The translations under genes and the position numbers were made by a program. Below, piece by piece: positions 1-9,006 of a DNA stretch of 43,728 nucleotides (the stretch's first letter is position 1; the number at the start of each line of letters is the position of its first letter). The DNA is taken from assembly GCA_016212695.1 (NCBI GenBank), contig JACREX010000020.1, positions 1-43,728 of the forward strand. The letters run 5' to 3'. Below the pieces are notes generated by a model that did not search any database, was not told the origin of the DNA, and saw only the letters and a list, made by a program, of their open reading frames with translations. Source of the DNA: Bacteroidia bacterium. Its GTDB lineage: Bacteria > Bacteroidota > Bacteroidia > Bacteroidales > GWF2-35-48.

Positions 1-1
1 C

Positions 2-136
2 GGTGGATGGAAGGGATATACGAAACAAAGACCACCTGGCCCTATCACATTAAAAAGGGGATTAGACAAGTTCGATTTGATTTATAAGGGTTGGATATTA
101 GCTAAACAAATTGAAAAAGATGTGTCCACACGGTAG
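2..136 (+). mobile_element. C-terminal end of an IS4-type transposase (5' part outside the window)
   Basis: The frame is open from the window edge to a TAG at 134-136 and encodes about 44 residues beginning GGWKGY and continuing RPPGPITLKRG. The GGW.G....PPG....RG pattern followed by a short helix rich in K, W and L is how many IS4-superfamily DDE transposases end; I recognise it by pattern only. The catalytic residues lie left of the window, so the family assignment is tentative. A palindromic repeat (138-156) follows two bases after the stop and the TPR lipoprotein gene starts 60 bp further on. The IS therefore lies directly against the envelope cluster and has probably separated it from its former upstream neighbour. 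Confidence 0.55.
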
Positions 137-137
137 C

Positions 138-156
138 TGCCTGCCGGCAGGCAAGG
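138..156. repeat. CCTGCCGGCAGG palindromic repeat, copy 1
   Basis: The perfect 12-base palindrome CCTGCCGGCAGG (140-151) is followed by CAAGG. The same string plus CAAGG recurs at 24731-24747 and 26026-26044. This copy lies between the transposase stop and the TPR gene. Confidence 0.8.
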
Positions 157-195
157 CTGCAACTGCCTACTATAAGATGTATAAATTTATCCCGC

Positions 196-1941
196 TTGCA
201 GTATAGTATTAAAATATTAAAAATTGTCCCAATCCTGATTTTTTCCGGCGTGCTTATTTTAACATCATGCAATATTTTTCATAAGACGGTTAAATCTCCC
301 GAATCGGAAATATCAGAAAAAACATGGTTAGAATATAATAATTTCCTGGTAGAGGGGAACAAACAAAAGATGCTCGGGAATGCCGATGAATGTGCATTAT
401 TGTATCAGAATTGCATTAAGCTCAACCCTGAAAACCCGGTGCCTTATTTTGAACTGGCAAACCTGTATCTTTCGCAGGGCGACTGGGTAAAAGCATTGAA
501 GTTTTCGGAACAATCGGTTCGGCTCGAACCAAAAAACATGTGGTATAAAATTCAACTGGCAAATATTTACCAGAAGAATGGAAAGCTCATGAAATCTGCG
601 GCCATATTCAAAGAATTAATCCGTCAGTATCCCGACAGGGCGGATTTTTATTACAACCTCTCCTCGTTATATTCGGCTGTGGGAAAGACAAAAGAAGCCA
701 TTAAAATATTGAATGTATATGAAAAAAAATTCGGGGTAACAGAACCTGTTTCTCTCGAAAAAGAAAGGCTTTATAATTTACTCGGGAGAACAGATAAATC
801 GCTCGCTGAAATCGAAAATCTTGTAAAAGCATTTCCCAAAGAAGCACGGTATTACGGCATTCTTGCAGAAACATATGCGGGAAATCAAAAATTCGATAAA
901 GCTCTTGAAACCTATAAGAAATTATTGGAAATTGACAGGAATAACGGATTGGTGCATCTTTCTCTTGCGGATTTTTACCGGGTCACTAACGATATAGAAA
1001 AATCGTTTGATGAATTAAAACTTGCGTTTGCAAGCCAGGATGTTGACGTTGACCTTAAAGTAAGAATGCTGATGAATTTTATAAATTACACTGAAACCGA
1101 TGAAGACCTGAACAAAAAAGCGTACGGCCTTCTTGAAATTCTTATAAAGGCGCATCCGGAAGATCCAAAGGTTCACACGATGTATGCCGATTATCTCATC
1201 AAAGATAAAAAATATGCGGAAGCGCGGGACGAACTTCGCTTTGTAGTTAAAACCACAAAAGATAAATACATGATCTGGGAACAACTGCTCTTCCTTGAAA
1301 GCCAGCTCTCCGACTACAAAAATCTGCTTGAAGAAAGCAAAGAAGCCCTTGATATTTTCCCGATACAGCCTTCTGCATATTTATTCAACGGCCTTGCTTC
1401 CTATGAACTGAAAGATTATAATGCATGCATTGATGTTCTGAAAAAAGGCGTAGCGCTTGTCGTTGACGACCCCTCGTTGAAACAGCAGTTCTATACATAC
1501 CTTGGAGAAGCCTATTATAAAAACAAGCAATATAAAGAGTCGGATGATGCGTTTGACAAACTTTTAAAACTAGACCCGAATAATGTGGTTATATTAAATA
1601 ATTATAGTTATTACCTGTCGCTGCGCAGCGATAGCCTGCTGAAAGCGGAGCGGATGATCCGGCGCGTTATTGACCTTGAGCCCAATAATCCTACGTATCT
1701 GGATACATATGCCTGGGTACTTTACAAACTCAATAAATTAGACGAGGCAAAAAAATACATGGAGCAAGCTCTTGAAAAAGGCAGCGCTAAAAGCGCCGTT
1801 CTTGTGGAACATTACGGAGACATCATTTATAAGCTTGGCGACACGGAGAAAGCGCTTTCGCAATGGAAAAAAGCGATTGAATTGGGCAAAGGATCGGAAT
1901 TTCTTGAACAAAAAATAAAAGAGAGAAAATTAATAGAATAA
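196..1941 (+). CDS. TPR-repeat lipoprotein
   Basis: A 581-residue protein with a lipoprotein signal peptide: a hydrophobic stretch ends in the lipobox LTSC, with Cys25 as the lipidated residue. The rest (about 45-575) is a run of tetratricopeptide repeats of about 34 residues, with the usual A/G..Y and P-at-32 pattern, so it is probably a protein-binding scaffold facing the periplasm. The start is a TTG; no in-frame ATG exists between it and the upstream stop at 112-114, and the nearby ATG at 177 is out of frame and terminates quickly. The native start may have been altered by the IS and repeat just upstream. It is followed by DUF4292 and EnvC-like genes, an arrangement common in Bacteroidota, usually with dut upstream; dut is absent here. 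Confidence 0.85.
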   Translation: MQYSIKILKIVPILIFSGVLILTSCNIFHKTVKSPESEISEKTWLEYNNFLVEGNKQKMLGNADECALLYQNCIKLNPENPVPYFELANLYLSQGDWVKALKFSEQSVRLEPKNMWYKIQLANIYQKNGKLMKSAAIFKELIRQYPDRADFYYNLSSLYSAVGKTKEAIKILNVYEKKFGVTEPVSLEKERLYNLLGRTDKSLAEIENLVKAFPKEARYYGILAETYAGNQKFDKALETYKKLLEIDRNNGLVHLSLADFYRVTNDIEKSFDELKLAFASQDVDVDLKVRMLMNFINYTETDEDLNKKAYGLLEILIKAHPEDPKVHTMYADYLIKDKKYAEARDELRFVVKTTKDKYMIWEQLLFLESQLSDYKNLLEESKEALDIFPIQPSAYLFNGLASYELKDYNACIDVLKKGVALVVDDPSLKQQFYTYLGEAYYKNKQYKESDDAFDKLLKLDPNNVVILNNYSYYLSLRSDSLLKAERMIRRVIDLEPNNPTYLDTYAWVLYKLNKLDEAKKYMEQALEKGSAKSAVLVEHYGDIIYKLGDTEKALSQWKKAIELGKGSEFLEQKIKERKLIE

Positions 1942-1980
1942 TTATTAATGTTATGTCTGATAAAAAAATGCGGTCACGCT

Positions 1981-2034
1981 GAGCGGAGTCGAAGCGTGAA
2001 CCGTAAGCAAAATGTCTATTTTTCGACTCCGCTC
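1981..2034. repeat. Intergenic inverted repeat (GAGCGGAGTCGAA family)
   Basis: GAGCGGAGTCGAA at 1981-1993 pairs perfectly with TTCGACTCCGCTC at 2022-2034 across a 28-nt loop, between the TPR and DUF4292 genes. Flanking bases (CACGCT/AGCGTG, ATGTC/GACAT) give further pairing options. It resembles the REP-like hairpins common between Bacteroidota genes and lacks the T-tract of an intrinsic terminator. Confidence 0.7.
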
Positions 2035-2087
2035 AAAATGACATTTTGCGTCATTACAGATTTGACTTGACACTAAGTTACCAAAGA

Positions 2088-2939
2088 GTGCAAAAACATA
2101 AGATATTTTATATACTCCCGGTTTTTATCGGCCTGATTTTACTTTTCAATTCCTGTAAAACAAAAAAGCAAATTTTTCATTTCTCAAATATCCGCCCCAT
2201 GAGGGCCGTGAAACTTTATGATAATATCGAATTTAACAAACTCCGCTTTAAAACATTATCTGTAAAATTTTCGGCTACATATGAAAAAGACGGCGATAGC
2301 CAGTCATTCGGCGGGGCTATTAGAATTAAGAACGACAGCCTTATCTGGATATCCATTGTCCCGGCTCTCGGTATTGAAGCGGCAAGAATATTCATTACGA
2401 AAGACAGCATCAAATTTATTAACAGGATTAATTCTACCTATTATATCGGAAACTATAGTTATCTCCAAAGCCTCCTGAATCTTGAGATTGATTTCAAAAT
2501 ACTGCAGTCTGTCTTAACCAATGAATTGTTTCTCTATTCACGCAGCGCAGAAGATGAAGACAATGCCATCCGGGGATACAAATCCAGCGTGGATTCAAAC
2601 TTATATGTGATCCAGTCGTTACGCGACAGAAAGGTCAACCGGAAATTAAAAAAGAATAAAACCAACGATCTGATCCTTGAAGAAATATCTGTTATTCCGG
2701 TTATTTTTAAAATAAGCAGGGTCTGCATCAATGACTTTGAATATCAAAAGTCTTTAGATCTCATCTATACAAATTTTAATACATTTGATGAACAGATGGT
2801 ACCGCAAAACTTAGATTTTAAAATTAAAGATAAAAATAAACAGATCAATGTTTCTATCGAATATACCAAGATTACAATAAACAAAGAGCTGGAATACCCG
2901 TTCAGCATCCCGGAAAAATATAAAAGAACCTTAGAGTAG
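2088..2939 (+). CDS. DUF4292 lipoprotein
   Basis: About 283 residues. Starting at the GTG at 2088 gives a compact lipoprotein signal peptide ending FNSC with Cys23 lipidated. The frame is open back to a TTG at 2046, but that start would put 14 polar residues before the signal peptide and would overlap the upstream inverted repeat's 3' flank. The remainder is beta-strand-rich, as in the DUF4292 family, which is often compared with LolA/LolB-like lipoprotein carriers; the role is not established. It is followed after 5 nt by the EnvC-like gene, so the two are probably co-transcribed. Confidence 0.75.
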   Translation: MQKHKIFYILPVFIGLILLFNSCKTKKQIFHFSNIRPMRAVKLYDNIEFNKLRFKTLSVKFSATYEKDGDSQSFGGAIRIKNDSLIWISIVPALGIEAARIFITKDSIKFINRINSTYYIGNYSYLQSLLNLEIDFKILQSVLTNELFLYSRSAEDEDNAIRGYKSSVDSNLYVIQSLRDRKVNRKLKKNKTNDLILEEISVIPVIFKISRVCINDFEYQKSLDLIYTNFNTFDEQMVPQNLDFKIKDKNKQINVSIEYTKITINKELEYPFSIPEKYKRTLE

Positions 2940-2944
2940 CCGGA

Positions 2945-4321
2945 ATGTACAGATATTGTATCTACATATTGATTCTTCTTTTTTCTGTAACGGGATTTAA
3001 TACTCTATACGGCCAATCGAAAAAGGAACTGGAACAGAAAAAAAAGAAAAACCAGAAGGAAATTGATTATACCAATAAGCTGCTAAAGGAAAATAAGAAA
3101 AGCAAAAATAAATCCTATAACACGCTCCTGATCCTTAACCGGAAAATCAGCCTCAGAAAGGAATTGATAGCAGGCATCAGTTCTGAAATAAAAAATTTAA
3201 ATATAAAGATAGATAAAAACAACAAAGAGATCAACTCTCTTGCCAAGGAACTGGTGCAGTTAAAAAAAGATTATGCCCAATTGATTTATTATGCATACAA
3301 AAACCGCAGTTCTTACGACCGGTTAATGTATATTTTGTCTGCCAACGATTTCAACCAGGCATACAAAAGGCTTAAATACCTTCAGCAATATTCTGAATAC
3401 AGGAGGAAACAGGCCACTGCGATTGTGAAAAACCAAAAAATATTAGCCAAAAAACTTGCCGAACTTCAGGTAAAAATAAACGAAAAGCAGGATCTGCTTG
3501 CCGTGCAGCAGGAAGAAACAACCCAGCTTACCAAAGAAAAAGAAGAACAGACCGAGATTCTTTCGAGCCTGAAATCTAAGGAAACAGAGTTAAAGGAAAA
3601 ATTAGAGGAGCACATCCTTATATCCAGAAAACTTCAAAAAACCATTGAAAACCTGATCGCTTCCGAAGAAGAGGCACGACGGAAAGCAAACGAGATCGCA
3701 AGAAAAGAAAAGAAAGAAAAGGAGAAAAAACTGAAAGAAGAAAAGATAAAAGCATTAAAAAACAAAAACCTCAGCAAAAAGGAAAAAGAGATACTTGAGA
3801 AGGAAGAAAAAGAGCTTAGCGAAGAAAAAGAAGATGTAAAATCAACCAACAAGCCGGATGTTTTTGAAATGACTCCCGAAGAAAAAATAACATCTGCGAA
3901 TTTCGGAAACAATAAAGGGTTCCTTCCCTGGCCAACCGAGAGGGGTCTGATAACAGGAACTTTCGGAGAGCATGAGCACCCGGTGCTTCCCGGAATTATT
4001 ATCCGGAACGATGGCATTGACATCAGCACATCCGAAGGTGAAAACGTGAGGGCTATTTTCAGCGGCGTTGTCAGTAAAGTGATGCAAATTCCCGGATTTA
4101 ACAATGTAATCATTATCCGGCACGGCAATTACCTGTCCGTTTATTCAAATCTTAGCCAGGTAAATGTTAAAACAGGAGATAAGGTAACGGCAAAGCAAAA
4201 GATCGGGAAAGTGTTTACAGACACGGACGATGACAATAAAACCATACTGCATCTTCAAATCTGGAAAAATAATATCAAGATGGATCCGGCCTTATGGTTG
4301 TCGCAGAGAAATTCCAACTGA
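2945..4321 (+). CDS. EnvC-like murein hydrolase activator (degenerate M23/LytM domain)
   Basis: 458 residues: signal peptide (1 to about 23, ending LYGQ), a long Lys/Glu-rich coiled coil (about 25-300), then a LytM/M23 fold (about 330-450). The zinc and catalytic residues are largely lost. The His of HxxxD is Asn355 (Asp359 is kept), the catalytic His of the Y-x-H-L position is Asn402, and the first His of HxH is Ile434 (His436 is kept). Coiled coil plus an inactive LytM domain is the EnvC architecture; EnvC activates amidases instead of cutting peptidoglycan. It probably controls septal or envelope remodelling from the periplasm. Its stop codon abuts the stop of the convergent cyclase gene. 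Confidence 0.85.
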   Translation: MYRYCIYILILLFSVTGFNTLYGQSKKELEQKKKKNQKEIDYTNKLLKENKKSKNKSYNTLLILNRKISLRKELIAGISSEIKNLNIKIDKNNKEINSLAKELVQLKKDYAQLIYYAYKNRSSYDRLMYILSANDFNQAYKRLKYLQQYSEYRRKQATAIVKNQKILAKKLAELQVKINEKQDLLAVQQEETTQLTKEKEEQTEILSSLKSKETELKEKLEEHILISRKLQKTIENLIASEEEARRKANEIARKEKKEKEKKLKEEKIKALKNKNLSKKEKEILEKEEKELSEEKEDVKSTNKPDVFEMTPEEKITSANFGNNKGFLPWPTERGLITGTFGEHEHPVLPGIIIRNDGIDISTSEGENVRAIFSGVVSKVMQIPGFNNVIIIRHGNYLSVYSNLSQVNVKTGDKVTAKQKIGKVFTDTDDDNKTILHLQIWKNNIKMDPALWLSQRNSN

Positions 4322-7300
4322 TCATATCATCTTGCGGAGTTCTTCCAACTGATTGTTTTTGTTTACATCTCTTAGGCGGCGTGCCGATTCGGTAAAGTAC
4401 TGATGCCCTTCAATAAATTTAATCTGCATCTTGTTCCATTCATCCATGGTCCGGATTTTGTTTCTTTCATAAAGCTCCCGGAAAAGGTTTTGTGAATAGG
4501 GTATAAAGTCATGTCGTCCAAGATAGTCAAGATCTGCATCGCAGATGATCTGTTCAAGCAGGTTTCTGGGGTTTGGCGGCATTTTGGTCGAATAAATCAA
4601 TTCGCAGATAGCGCTGATTTGTTCCGGCGAATATTTAAAACCGGGCAAAATTTCCCTGGCAATTTTAACGCCGAGAAGTTCATGGTCGTCGTATCCGATC
4701 AGGAACCCGTTATCATGGAATAGCGCCGCAGTTTTCAGAATCAGCATTTCGTCCTCCGAAACATTTTCATACCGTCCGATAATTTCTACCTGCGCCGTTA
4801 CATCAACAGTATGCTTGAAATTATGATAATACAGATTTTTCGGAAGACCTTTTTCTAATTTTGCAAATACCATTTCTTCCATATCTTCATATCGTACAAG
4901 CTGGAGTTTTATCAGGAAATTTTTGTTCGGAAACTTCCCTTCGCCATGGAGCGAAAGTTCCGGCTTGATGCCATGAACAAAATACATGTCAATATCGCCC
5001 TTGTACTTTACCGGCAACTTGCCGCGCGGTTCGCAGATAAAAAATTCCTTAACATGCTCATAGGTTTTGGATGATATATTTATTTTACCCGGCATCCCTG
5101 ATGATTCCATCCGGCTGGCTATATTTACCGAGTCGCCCCAGATATCATATGAATATTTTTTGCTTCCCACAACGCCGGCAATTACGGAACCAGTATGCAC
5201 TCCTACCCGTATGTTCCATTTTTTTGCTTCCGAATGTAACTCGGATTGTAATAGATCCAAATGGTGCTGCATTTCGAATGCCGCAAGAACAACTTCAATA
5301 GGGTTTGTCCTGTTTTTATTTGGAATGCCTCCGGCAGCCATATAAGCATCGCCAATGGTTTTGATTTTTTCAATATTATATTTTTCAACAATGGAATCGA
5401 AATGAAAAAATACTTTATCAAGATCGCCGATCAGGATTTCCGGATTTAATCCTTCGGCGATTATTGTGAATTCTTGGATATCGGCAAACAAAACCGTTAC
5501 AAGGTCGTATCGCTTGGAATCAGCCCTTCCTTTAGAGATCAGTTCTTCAGCGGTTTCTTTCGGAAGAATATTTGCCACTAATTCTTCGGATCTCTCTTTC
5601 TGTTTTACCAACTCCTCAGTACGGTCATTAATAATTTTTTCCAACTTGTTTTTTTCTTTGGCAAAATTGTATGATCTCCACGAAGAAACGACAAAGACAA
5701 TCAGGAAAGCAAAAACAATATAAATAACATAAGCAAACCATTTCCGGTAAATAGGCGGTAAAATCTCGAACCGGTAGGCCGCTTCGTGCGATATTTTTCC
5801 ATAAATATTTTTGGCTCTTACCCGGAAGGTATATTCTCCTTCGGGAAGGTTCGTGTATTCCTTAATGTTACCGTCGTTCCAGTCAGACCAGTTCTTTTCA
5901 AAGCCTTCAAGATAATTCTGGAATAATATTCTGTCTTTGCTTTCGAAAGCCGGCGCTGAAAATTCAAAATGGAGTTTATTGTATTTATACCGAAAAACAG
6001 GAACTGAACTGTTGTTGATTCTGGCAAGGTTTTTATCTTTTTTAAATAAATTGGATCCGCCGTATACGACAGAATCCTTACCAACAGTGATATCCCGGAT
6101 AAATGTAAAGAACCGGGATGTGTCCTTATTATAAAGATTGTATAATTTGGAGTCGTACCGTATCAGCCTGTCGAATGAACCAAACCATATAATCCCGTTG
6201 TCGTCCGGATAAATTGCTTCGATGGTCATGTCGTTAATCCTGCCGAAAGGATCTGTATATAAGGTGTATTTTTTGTCAATACCGTTATAATATGCGACGC
6301 CTGTGATTTTATCATATATATCATTATACCCGGAACTGAACCATAGATTTTTGTTATTATCTTCTACTATCGGGTACACCCATTTATTTTCTCCCGAAAA
6401 ATCAAGGCCAAGCAAGGTGTCGCGCAAAAAAATGTCTTTATCATAATTATACCGGAATGCTCCTTTGAATGTTGAGAAAACAACTCCATTGCCGGTATAA
6501 TAAACATCCATCCAGAGAAAATTATCCGGCAATCCGCACTTTGATTTATATTCTTTTACCGGCGCGTTGATTGAATAACCTTCATTTATATCCACACGGA
6601 ACACTCCGTCATAGTCGGTTCCAAGCCATAAGCAGCCTCTTTCTCCTTCTGCGATGGTACGGATCCTTTTATTTAAGTTTTTAAGCTGGCCCATATCCTG
6701 CCATGCCCCGTTATTATATTTAATAGCCGAAAGTCCGTTGGGTCTTCCGATATAAACAATGCCATCTTCTTTTATTGACGGATACATCGTTTCGAGCCGG
6801 TTTCTGTAAATTTGACGGCTGTTAACGCCTTCTATGGAATATACGCCTGCCGAAGTAGAAGCCAGCAATTGATGTTTGATCTTGAAAAAACGGTACGATT
6901 CGGCATTTATCCCCGTCACCTGTTCTATCTTCCGGTTGCTGTAAAAATTTTCCGGGTTTGAATAATTCTGCCCTGGGATAAGATAAAAAACACCCTGTGA
7001 GGTTGCCGCGTATAAGTATTTATTGTTTCGTATCAGGGCAGAAATACTTCCTTTCAGGCCGAGATTGATTCCAAAAAACGTAAATGCCGATGGCGTTTCA
7101 AGGTAACTGATCCCGTTGTTCAATGCAACCCATAAATGGTTTGACCGGTCAAGAAAAAGGTCTGCAACCTCATCATCAAAAAGCCCGTCTCTTTTATTTA
7201 AGAGGGCGACGATCCGGAAATTCGGGTCAACAATAATCAAACCCATCCTTCTTGTACCGAAAACATAGTAATTATCGGGCAATATTTCGCCTTTCGTATA

Positions 7301-8065
7301 TATGTTGGTCGCAAGAAAATCATCAATGGGCGTATACAGCGGCGTTAGCGAATACCCCTGGTAAATCCAGAACCCTTTTTCATTATGAATTTTTATCAAT
7401 AAATTGTTATTATAGGTCAGGATATCGTCAATATCTTTCTTTTTGAAAAAATCACCCTGCGGAAGATCTTCCGGCTTCCCATTACTATAACTACAGAGGC
7501 CTTTCTCAAAATTATGGATATAAATATTTTCGTTGACCTTGAAAATATTCAATCCACCCTGGCTCGAATCAATAAGGGAAATATTATCTTTTTCATATTT
7601 GAAAAGGTAGTTGGCTGTCTGAAAGAAAACAACCTCTCCCTGTGTGTATACATTGCTTATCTGCCCAAAGCGCTGATATTGTTTTGGTACTTTATCGATA
7701 ATCGAAACAAATGCCAGGCTCCCCTTCCTGCCAGATGCGAGATAACCCAGTTCATTGTATCCACCAACAAAGACGCGCCCCTTTTTGTTAACATCCAAGC
7801 GGGGATTGCCGTAAACCTTGATAAGTTTCCACGAATTACCATCATACTCAATAACGCCATTCATGTTCCCGATATAGATAAAACCCCGGTTGTCCTGGGT
7901 TATTGAATAATTTTGATTTTCAAAACCGTATTCTTTCGGAGAAATATTGATAAAATAAGGGATTCCTAATTCATTTGTCTGAGAAAAAGAATTTAAAAGA
8001 GTGATTTTGAGTAGAAAAAGTAAAAACAAGTAAAATTTATTTTTAATATTTAAATAAAAATTCAT
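4322..8065 (-). CDS. Membrane sensor: beta-propeller, Y_Y_Y, adenylyl cyclase and HD phosphohydrolase
   Basis: 1247 residues. An N-terminal hydrophobic signal precedes a periplasmic propeller with recurring D..G.IW.GS and LW.G motifs (about 40-690), as in hybrid two-component sensors. A Y_Y_Y domain follows (about 697-765), then one membrane helix (about 773-793) and a short coiled linker. The class III cyclase domain (about 850-1030) has metal ligands Asp862 (FADIQEF) and Asp906 (KTIGDAY), adenine-selecting Lys902 and Asp974 (YDIWGDSVN), and transition-state Asn981 and Arg985, so it should make cAMP. The C-terminal HD domain (about 1075-1210) has His1085, His1117-Asp1118 and Asp1176/Asp1178, a full H-HD-D set. 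I infer that periplasmic ligand binding regulates cyclase output; the HD substrate is unknown. It stands alone, divergent from a UspA gene. Confidence 0.88.
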   Translation of the reverse strand: MNFYLNIKNKFYLFLLFLLKITLLNSFSQTNELGIPYFINISPKEYGFENQNYSITQDNRGFIYIGNMNGVIEYDGNSWKLIKVYGNPRLDVNKKGRVFVGGYNELGYLASGRKGSLAFVSIIDKVPKQYQRFGQISNVYTQGEVVFFQTANYLFKYEKDNISLIDSSQGGLNIFKVNENIYIHNFEKGLCSYSNGKPEDLPQGDFFKKKDIDDILTYNNNLLIKIHNEKGFWIYQGYSLTPLYTPIDDFLATNIYTKGEILPDNYYVFGTRRMGLIIVDPNFRIVALLNKRDGLFDDEVADLFLDRSNHLWVALNNGISYLETPSAFTFFGINLGLKGSISALIRNNKYLYAATSQGVFYLIPGQNYSNPENFYSNRKIEQVTGINAESYRFFKIKHQLLASTSAGVYSIEGVNSRQIYRNRLETMYPSIKEDGIVYIGRPNGLSAIKYNNGAWQDMGQLKNLNKRIRTIAEGERGCLWLGTDYDGVFRVDINEGYSINAPVKEYKSKCGLPDNFLWMDVYYTGNGVVFSTFKGAFRYNYDKDIFLRDTLLGLDFSGENKWVYPIVEDNNKNLWFSSGYNDIYDKITGVAYYNGIDKKYTLYTDPFGRINDMTIEAIYPDDNGIIWFGSFDRLIRYDSKLYNLYNKDTSRFFTFIRDITVGKDSVVYGGSNLFKKDKNLARINNSSVPVFRYKYNKLHFEFSAPAFESKDRILFQNYLEGFEKNWSDWNDGNIKEYTNLPEGEYTFRVRAKNIYGKISHEAAYRFEILPPIYRKWFAYVIYIVFAFLIVFVVSSWRSYNFAKEKNKLEKIINDRTEELVKQKERSEELVANILPKETAEELISKGRADSKRYDLVTVLFADIQEFTIIAEGLNPEILIGDLDKVFFHFDSIVEKYNIEKIKTIGDAYMAAGGIPNKNRTNPIEVVLAAFEMQHHLDLLQSELHSEAKKWNIRVGVHTGSVIAGVVGSKKYSYDIWGDSVNIASRMESSGMPGKINISSKTYEHVKEFFICEPRGKLPVKYKGDIDMYFVHGIKPELSLHGEGKFPNKNFLIKLQLVRYEDMEEMVFAKLEKGLPKNLYYHNFKHTVDVTAQVEIIGRYENVSEDEMLILKTAALFHDNGFLIGYDDHELLGVKIAREILPGFKYSPEQISAICELIYSTKMPPNPRNLLEQIICDADLDYLGRHDFIPYSQNLFRELYERNKIRTMDEWNKMQIKFIEGHQYFTESARRLRDVNKNNQLEELRKMI

Positions 8066-8072
8066 ACTTTTG
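8065..8072 (+). promoter_or_regulatory. Promoter -7 element for the UspA gene
   Basis: TACTTTTG matches the Bacteroidota -7 consensus TAnnTTTG and lies 79 nt before the UspA ATG, in the intergenic space shared with the divergent cyclase gene. No clear -33 TTTG is seen. Confidence 0.5.
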
Positions 8073-8151
8073 TGCCAAGCTATATAGTGTTTGTTTATAG
8101 GTTGCTAAATTAAAACAATTAGTTCTGAAAATAACATAATAATTAAAATTT

Positions 8152-8979
8152 ATGGAAGAAAATAAAAAAACCATCTTAGTGCCGTGGGATTTCACTCACA
8201 TTGCAGAGAATGCTCTTTTGCATGCTATTAAAATTGCTGATACATTTGATAATGACATCACTTTATTAAATATTGTAAAAAAGCAAAAAGAAGTTGATGA
8301 AATTCTTGTTAAGCTCAATGCTGTAGCAGAAGAGACACATAAGAAATATAATTTCAAACCGCGCGTGCTGGCTGTCGTTGGAAGCATCTTTTCTACTATC
8401 AGCGAGGTTGCCTCCGAAATCAATGCAAACTTAGTCATCATGGGAACTCATGGGATTAAAGGAATGCAAAAACTAACCGGAAGCTGGGCGTTAAAAGTTA
8501 TTGTAGGATCAAAAGTTCCGTTTGTAGTTATTCAAACTATCCCTAAAGAGCATGTTTTCAAAAAAATCCTTGTCCCTTTTGATCATAAGATGGAAGGAAA
8601 AGAAAAGCTTGCATGGGTGAATTATCTCGCTAAATACTACAAATCAGAAATTCTTCTTTTTAAAACCGGTACAACAGATGAGTTATTATCAAAGAAATCT
8701 AACAATAACATTATTTTTGCAAAAAAATACCTTGAAGAAAAGAATATCGAATATAGGGTCGCTATTGCTGACGGCAAAAAGAGTTTTCCGGATGAGACGA
8801 TTGCATATGCAGAGAAAAATGATGCAGACCTTATTCTGATTATGACCACTAAAGATATTGGTTTTAAGGATTATGTACTGGGAGCAACCGAGCAGGAAAT
8901 CATTGCTAATGATGCCAAAATACCTGTCATGTGCATCAATCCGAGAGAAGATATCAGGAAATTAGCCGGATTCAATTAA
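8152..8979 (+). CDS. Tandem universal stress protein (UspA family)
   Basis: 275 residues, cytoplasmic, made of two Usp domains (about 1-140 and 141-275). The first begins ILVPWDFTHIAENAL and carries MGTHGIKG...GS, close to the ATP-binding G-2x-G-9x-G(S/T) motif but one residue short. The second begins KKILVPFDH and its glycine motif is degenerate (TTKDIGFKDYVLGA). Tandem Usp proteins are stress-induced nucleotide-binding proteins whose targets are mostly unknown. ATG start, with a -7 element 79 nt upstream. It ends 27 bp from the convergent peptide-binding lipoprotein gene. Confidence 0.88.
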   Translation: MEENKKTILVPWDFTHIAENALLHAIKIADTFDNDITLLNIVKKQKEVDEILVKLNAVAEETHKKYNFKPRVLAVVGSIFSTISEVASEINANLVIMGTHGIKGMQKLTGSWALKVIVGSKVPFVVIQTIPKEHVFKKILVPFDHKMEGKEKLAWVNYLAKYYKSEILLFKTGTTDELLSKKSNNNIIFAKKYLEEKNIEYRVAIADGKKSFPDETIAYAEKNDADLILIMTTKDIGFKDYVLGATEQEIIANDAKIPVMCINPREDIRKLAGFN

Positions 8980-9006
8980 AAAATAGTATCTAAAACATAA
9001 ATTTTG

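Noticed and set aside
3634-4128. Long minus-strand frame (164 codons), rich in Ser and Phe
   Set aside because: It is the shadow of the Lys/Glu-rich coiled coil of the EnvC-like gene in the opposite direction.
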